From assembly GCA_017475845.1 (NCBI GenBank), contig JAFVEU010000248.1:1-7713 (forward strand): a stretch of DNA of 7,713 nucleotides, written 5' to 3'. The position numbers and the translations under genes are program-made. This document shows, piece by piece, positions 5,853-7,713 of this stretch (the stretch's first letter is position 1; the number at the start of each line of letters is the position of its first letter). A model generated the notes under the pieces. The model searched no databases. It saw nothing but the letters and a program-made list of their open reading frames with translations, and was not told the origin of the DNA. The DNA is from Lachnospiraceae bacterium. GTDB lineage: Bacteria > Bacillota > Clostridia > Lachnospirales > Lachnospiraceae.

Positions 5853-7305
5853 TTTTAAGAATAAAAAAGGGGGAAAAACCCTTCTCATACTTGCAGGTTT
5901 CGGAGCCCTGGCATACTTAAGGAACAGGCTGATCCCCATGTTTGCGGATGATTATGCCTTTTCCTTCATATGGGACGGAAAGCATCACGGGAACCTGGCT
6001 TTCGGAAAGCAGCAGTATTATCGTGTGAAGAAGGCGAAGGATCTCATAAGGTCTCAGGTCTCACACTATCTTACCTGGAGCGGGCGTACCGTTGGAGAGA
6101 GCCTGAACCAGCTATTTCTTATGTTTAATAACAAACGATATTATGACTTTGCCAACACCGCTGTCACTGTATCCCAGCTTTTACTGTCGGACTGGATAGG
6201 ATCCGGAAGGCTAAGGTTAAAGAGCATCCCGGACTCCCTTATGAAGGCTCTGGCAGCGGGCTTCTGGACAGGTACGCCGAAGCTTGCCTTTACCACCCTG
6301 TGGCAGACCGGCGCCATGAATTATTCCTGGCCCGGGGTTCTGCAGTCAGTGTTTCTCCTTCCTTACAGCCTTGCAACAAAGGACAGGAACATCCGTGTCC
6401 CCATTCCCGCAGCGGTCCTATCCGGTATCCTTGCGGGGTGGTCAAATGAAGCGGGAGGCATGGCAGCCTGCTTTCTGTCGGGGCTTAAATACTTTACGGA
6501 TGTAAGAAGGAAAGAGGACAGAGACTGGGAAAAATACGGCTTTATTTCAGCCTGCATGGGCTACGCTCTTTTGATGCTGGCCCCCGGGAATTTTAAGCGC
6601 TATCAGGTAGAAAAGGAATTCAGCGATATACTGCCCGAGGATTTCAATAAGTCAGGGAGCGTTCCTCCGGAGTATGTTTATAAACGGGAAATGTTCCTGC
6701 ATTTTTTTAAGAGCAGCTTTTTAACCGTCATCTTAAGGCTACTGCCAATGCAGATACCTGTAATATACTGTCTTCTTAAGGGAAAGGAACGGGAGAGAAG
6801 GGATAATGAGCGTTTGCTTGCGCTGGAGGCGGCTTCGCTCTTGATCCCGTCAGTGTTGATGTTTTCCCCCGAATTTCCTCCCCATGCAGCGTATCCGTCT
6901 GTGATATACGCCATGGCAGCCATGTCCGGGGCATGGGAATATATGGATCATGATGCTCTTGGAGAAAAATACGGAAAGCAGTTTAAGGCAGCAAAAATAC
7001 TGGGAGCCCTTTATCTCGCCGTAAATATTTTCGCGTCTGTCATGGTGGATGCGGACTGGGGAAAGCAGATAAGGAAAGCTGAAGAACTCATGAAGGAAAA
7101 CAGAGGCAGGGATGTGGTGAAAGTGCCTCAGGGTGAGGTTTCTACTTTCTGGTCGGCAATTGCAGGTGACCGGGCAATAGACCGGGAGACCCATGAGATC
7201 GGCCGGTATGAAGAAAACCCGGAGGATCCTTATAATAAGGCTGCGGCAGCCTATTACGGAGTCGGAAAAGTAATAGCCGTGCCGGGAGATAAGAACAGGG
7301 ATTGA
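5839..7305 (+). CDS. Polytopic membrane protein, GT-C/DUF6056-like (paralog B)
   Basis: The 488-residue protein is a full-length paralog of the minus-strand protein at 3278-4816 and aligns with it from the first membrane segment to near the end. Matching blocks are ADDYAFSFIWDGK (36-48), HYLTWSGR (76-83), GAMNYSWPG (158-166), GWSNEAGG (200-207), MLAPGNFKR (246-254), SPEFPPHAAY (343-352) and an acidic-aromatic block (456-474). The acidic pair after the first segment fits a GT-C catalytic loop; donor and acceptor are unknown. It differs from paralog A in having PPH where A has PKR (residues 347-349 here) and in lacking the basic tail. The ATG at 5839 is chosen because a charged cytoplasmic start and the first membrane segment follow it; its ribosome site is poor (GGA in CCGGAA about 10 bases upstream). 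I see no convincing plus-strand promoter immediately upstream. A hairpin encloses the stop codon. Confidence 0.85.
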   Translation: MGKIDFKNKKGGKTLLILAGFGALAYLRNRLIPMFADDYAFSFIWDGKHHGNLAFGKQQYYRVKKAKDLIRSQVSHYLTWSGRTVGESLNQLFLMFNNKRYYDFANTAVTVSQLLLSDWIGSGRLRLKSIPDSLMKALAAGFWTGTPKLAFTTLWQTGAMNYSWPGVLQSVFLLPYSLATKDRNIRVPIPAAVLSGILAGWSNEAGGMAACFLSGLKYFTDVRRKEDRDWEKYGFISACMGYALLMLAPGNFKRYQVEKEFSDILPEDFNKSGSVPPEYVYKREMFLHFFKSSFLTVILRLLPMQIPVIYCLLKGKERERRDNERLLALEAASLLIPSVLMFSPEFPPHAAYPSVIYAMAAMSGAWEYMDHDALGEKYGKQFKAAKILGALYLAVNIFASVMVDADWGKQIRKAEELMKENRGRDVVKVPQGEVSTFWSAIAGDRAIDRETHEIGRYEENPEDPYNKAAAAYYGVGKVIAVPGDKNRD

Positions 7306-7331
7306 CGGATATTTTCCCCTGTTTCCCGGCA
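7280..7331 (+). terminator. Long hairpin enclosing the stop codon of paralog B
   Basis: TGCCGGGA (7280-7287) pairs with TCCCGGCA (7324-7331), and AACAGGG (7294-7300) pairs with CCCTGTT (7317-7323). The arm thus has 15 pairs with a one-sided bulge of six bases (7288-7293). The loop (7301-7316) contains the TGA stop. There is no T-run directly after it; only a loose T-rich patch follows at 7349-7355. It may be a non-canonical terminator or a 3' stabilising structure. Confidence 0.45.
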
Positions 7332-7357
7332 GATACCCTGATATATCGTTTGTTTAA

Positions 7358-7477
7358 GCATATACGCCCGTCTTTGACAGCAAAAATGCGAGGAAAGCCC
7401 TGATCAATATGCTAAAACTGAGTGCAGGTGTTGTCAATGATTTGCAGAAGGCGGCGAAAAATCACTCTAGGGTTTGA
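7358..7477 (+). pseudogene. Short open frame resembling a decayed coding fragment
   Basis: After a stop at 7355-7357 a frame runs 39 codons to TGA at 7475-7477. It reads TPVFDSKNARKALINMLKL and then a basic helical end. The first part recalls, loosely, the early region of Rpn-type nucleases (a phenylalanine followed by a helix rich in Arg, Ala and Leu), but the match is from memory and weak. It has no start codon with a ribosome site and overlaps the end of the minus-strand gene by 11 bases. Otherwise the 161 bases between 7306 and 7466 hold only the hairpin arm. Confidence 0.15.
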
Positions 7478-7713
7478 TCGGGTAGAGATCCCTTCCTTCC
7501 AAAGCTCTGATATGGGCTTCCAGCTCTTTTATCTTTCTTTCCGCCTCGTCGGCACGGGATTTCTCTTTGTCAGCACGTTTTCGTTCCAGCTCGGTGTTTT
7601 TACGTTCTTCCTGGCGTCCAAGCTCACGTCCTTCTTCCATTTTTTCTTCGTATTTTTCCGACAGAATCACGTAGTCAGCCCTCCATTCCTCATGCTTTTT
7701 CGATTTCCTGACC
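7467..7713 (-). CDS. C-terminal part of an Rpn/PD-(D/E)XK nuclease-type protein (runs off the right edge)
   Basis: The frame is open from the window edge to TAG at 7469-7467. A GTG at 7670 could be read as a start, but the frame continues upstream as VRKSKKHEEWRADY, so the gene most likely starts outside the window. The sequence KKHEEWRADY, then a run of EKYEEKMEEGRELGRQEE and a long Lys/Arg/Glu-rich coiled coil, is the usual tail of Rpn-family recombination-promoting nucleases/putative transposases in Lachnospiraceae (from familiarity). The catalytic domain would lie beyond the edge, so activity cannot be judged. No terminator follows the stop. The presence of this family suggests a mobile or plastic region. 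Confidence 0.6.
   Translation of the reverse strand, partial: VRKSKKHEEWRADYVILSEKYEEKMEEGRELGRQEERKNTELERKRADKEKSRADEAERKIKELEAHIRALEGRDLYPIKP

Noticed and set aside
6850..7194. 114-codon minus-strand ORF inside paralog B
   Set aside because: Opposite a conserved membrane protein; composition is that of a shadow frame.

Overview
The window looks like accessory chromosomal DNA from a moderate-G+C clostridial Firmicute, most likely a Lachnospiraceae relative. This rests on gene content and style: an FtsX/MacB-class ABC ATPase, GT-C-like membrane proteins that resemble from memory the Pfam DUF6056 group, the coiled-coil tail of an Rpn-type nuclease, AGGAAGG-like ribosome binding sites and sigma-A-like promoters. 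It is a judgement from familiarity, not a database match.

Layout. Positions 1-135 hold an open frame that may be the 3' end of an upstream gene. A good promoter (164-192) with a palindrome over the predicted start site, and a ~170-nt leader, precede a stand-alone nonribosomal peptide synthetase-like protein of order adenylation - carrier - condensation (372-3281, +). This gene converges with a two-gene minus-strand operon and overlaps its end by four bases, with no terminator visible between them. The operon starts at a strong promoter (5575-5604) and encodes an ABC transporter ATPase (TTG start, 5539 to 4832) and, 15 nt later, a 512-residue polytopic membrane protein (4816 to 3278). Diverging from it, after an intergenic region rich in dyad symmetry and a doubtful 69-codon ORF, lies a second membrane protein (5839-7305, +) that is clearly a paralog of the first. 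A long-armed hairpin encloses its stop codon. The right edge holds the C-terminal part of an Rpn/PD-(D/E)XK-type protein on the minus strand (7467-7713).

How the parts may work together (inference). Both paralogous membrane proteins carry an acidic ADDY motif just after the first membrane segment, where GT-C glycosyltransferases keep their catalytic acid, so they may act on lipid-linked sugars outside the membrane. The synthetase could activate an acid, probably not a standard alpha-amino acid because the usual Asp of its pocket is replaced, and pass it to an acceptor through its terminal condensation domain. A cell-surface glycan or lipid modification locus is a reasonable working idea, but nothing in the sequence proves that these genes share a pathway. 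The ABC ATPase has no permease in the window, which is odd for its class.
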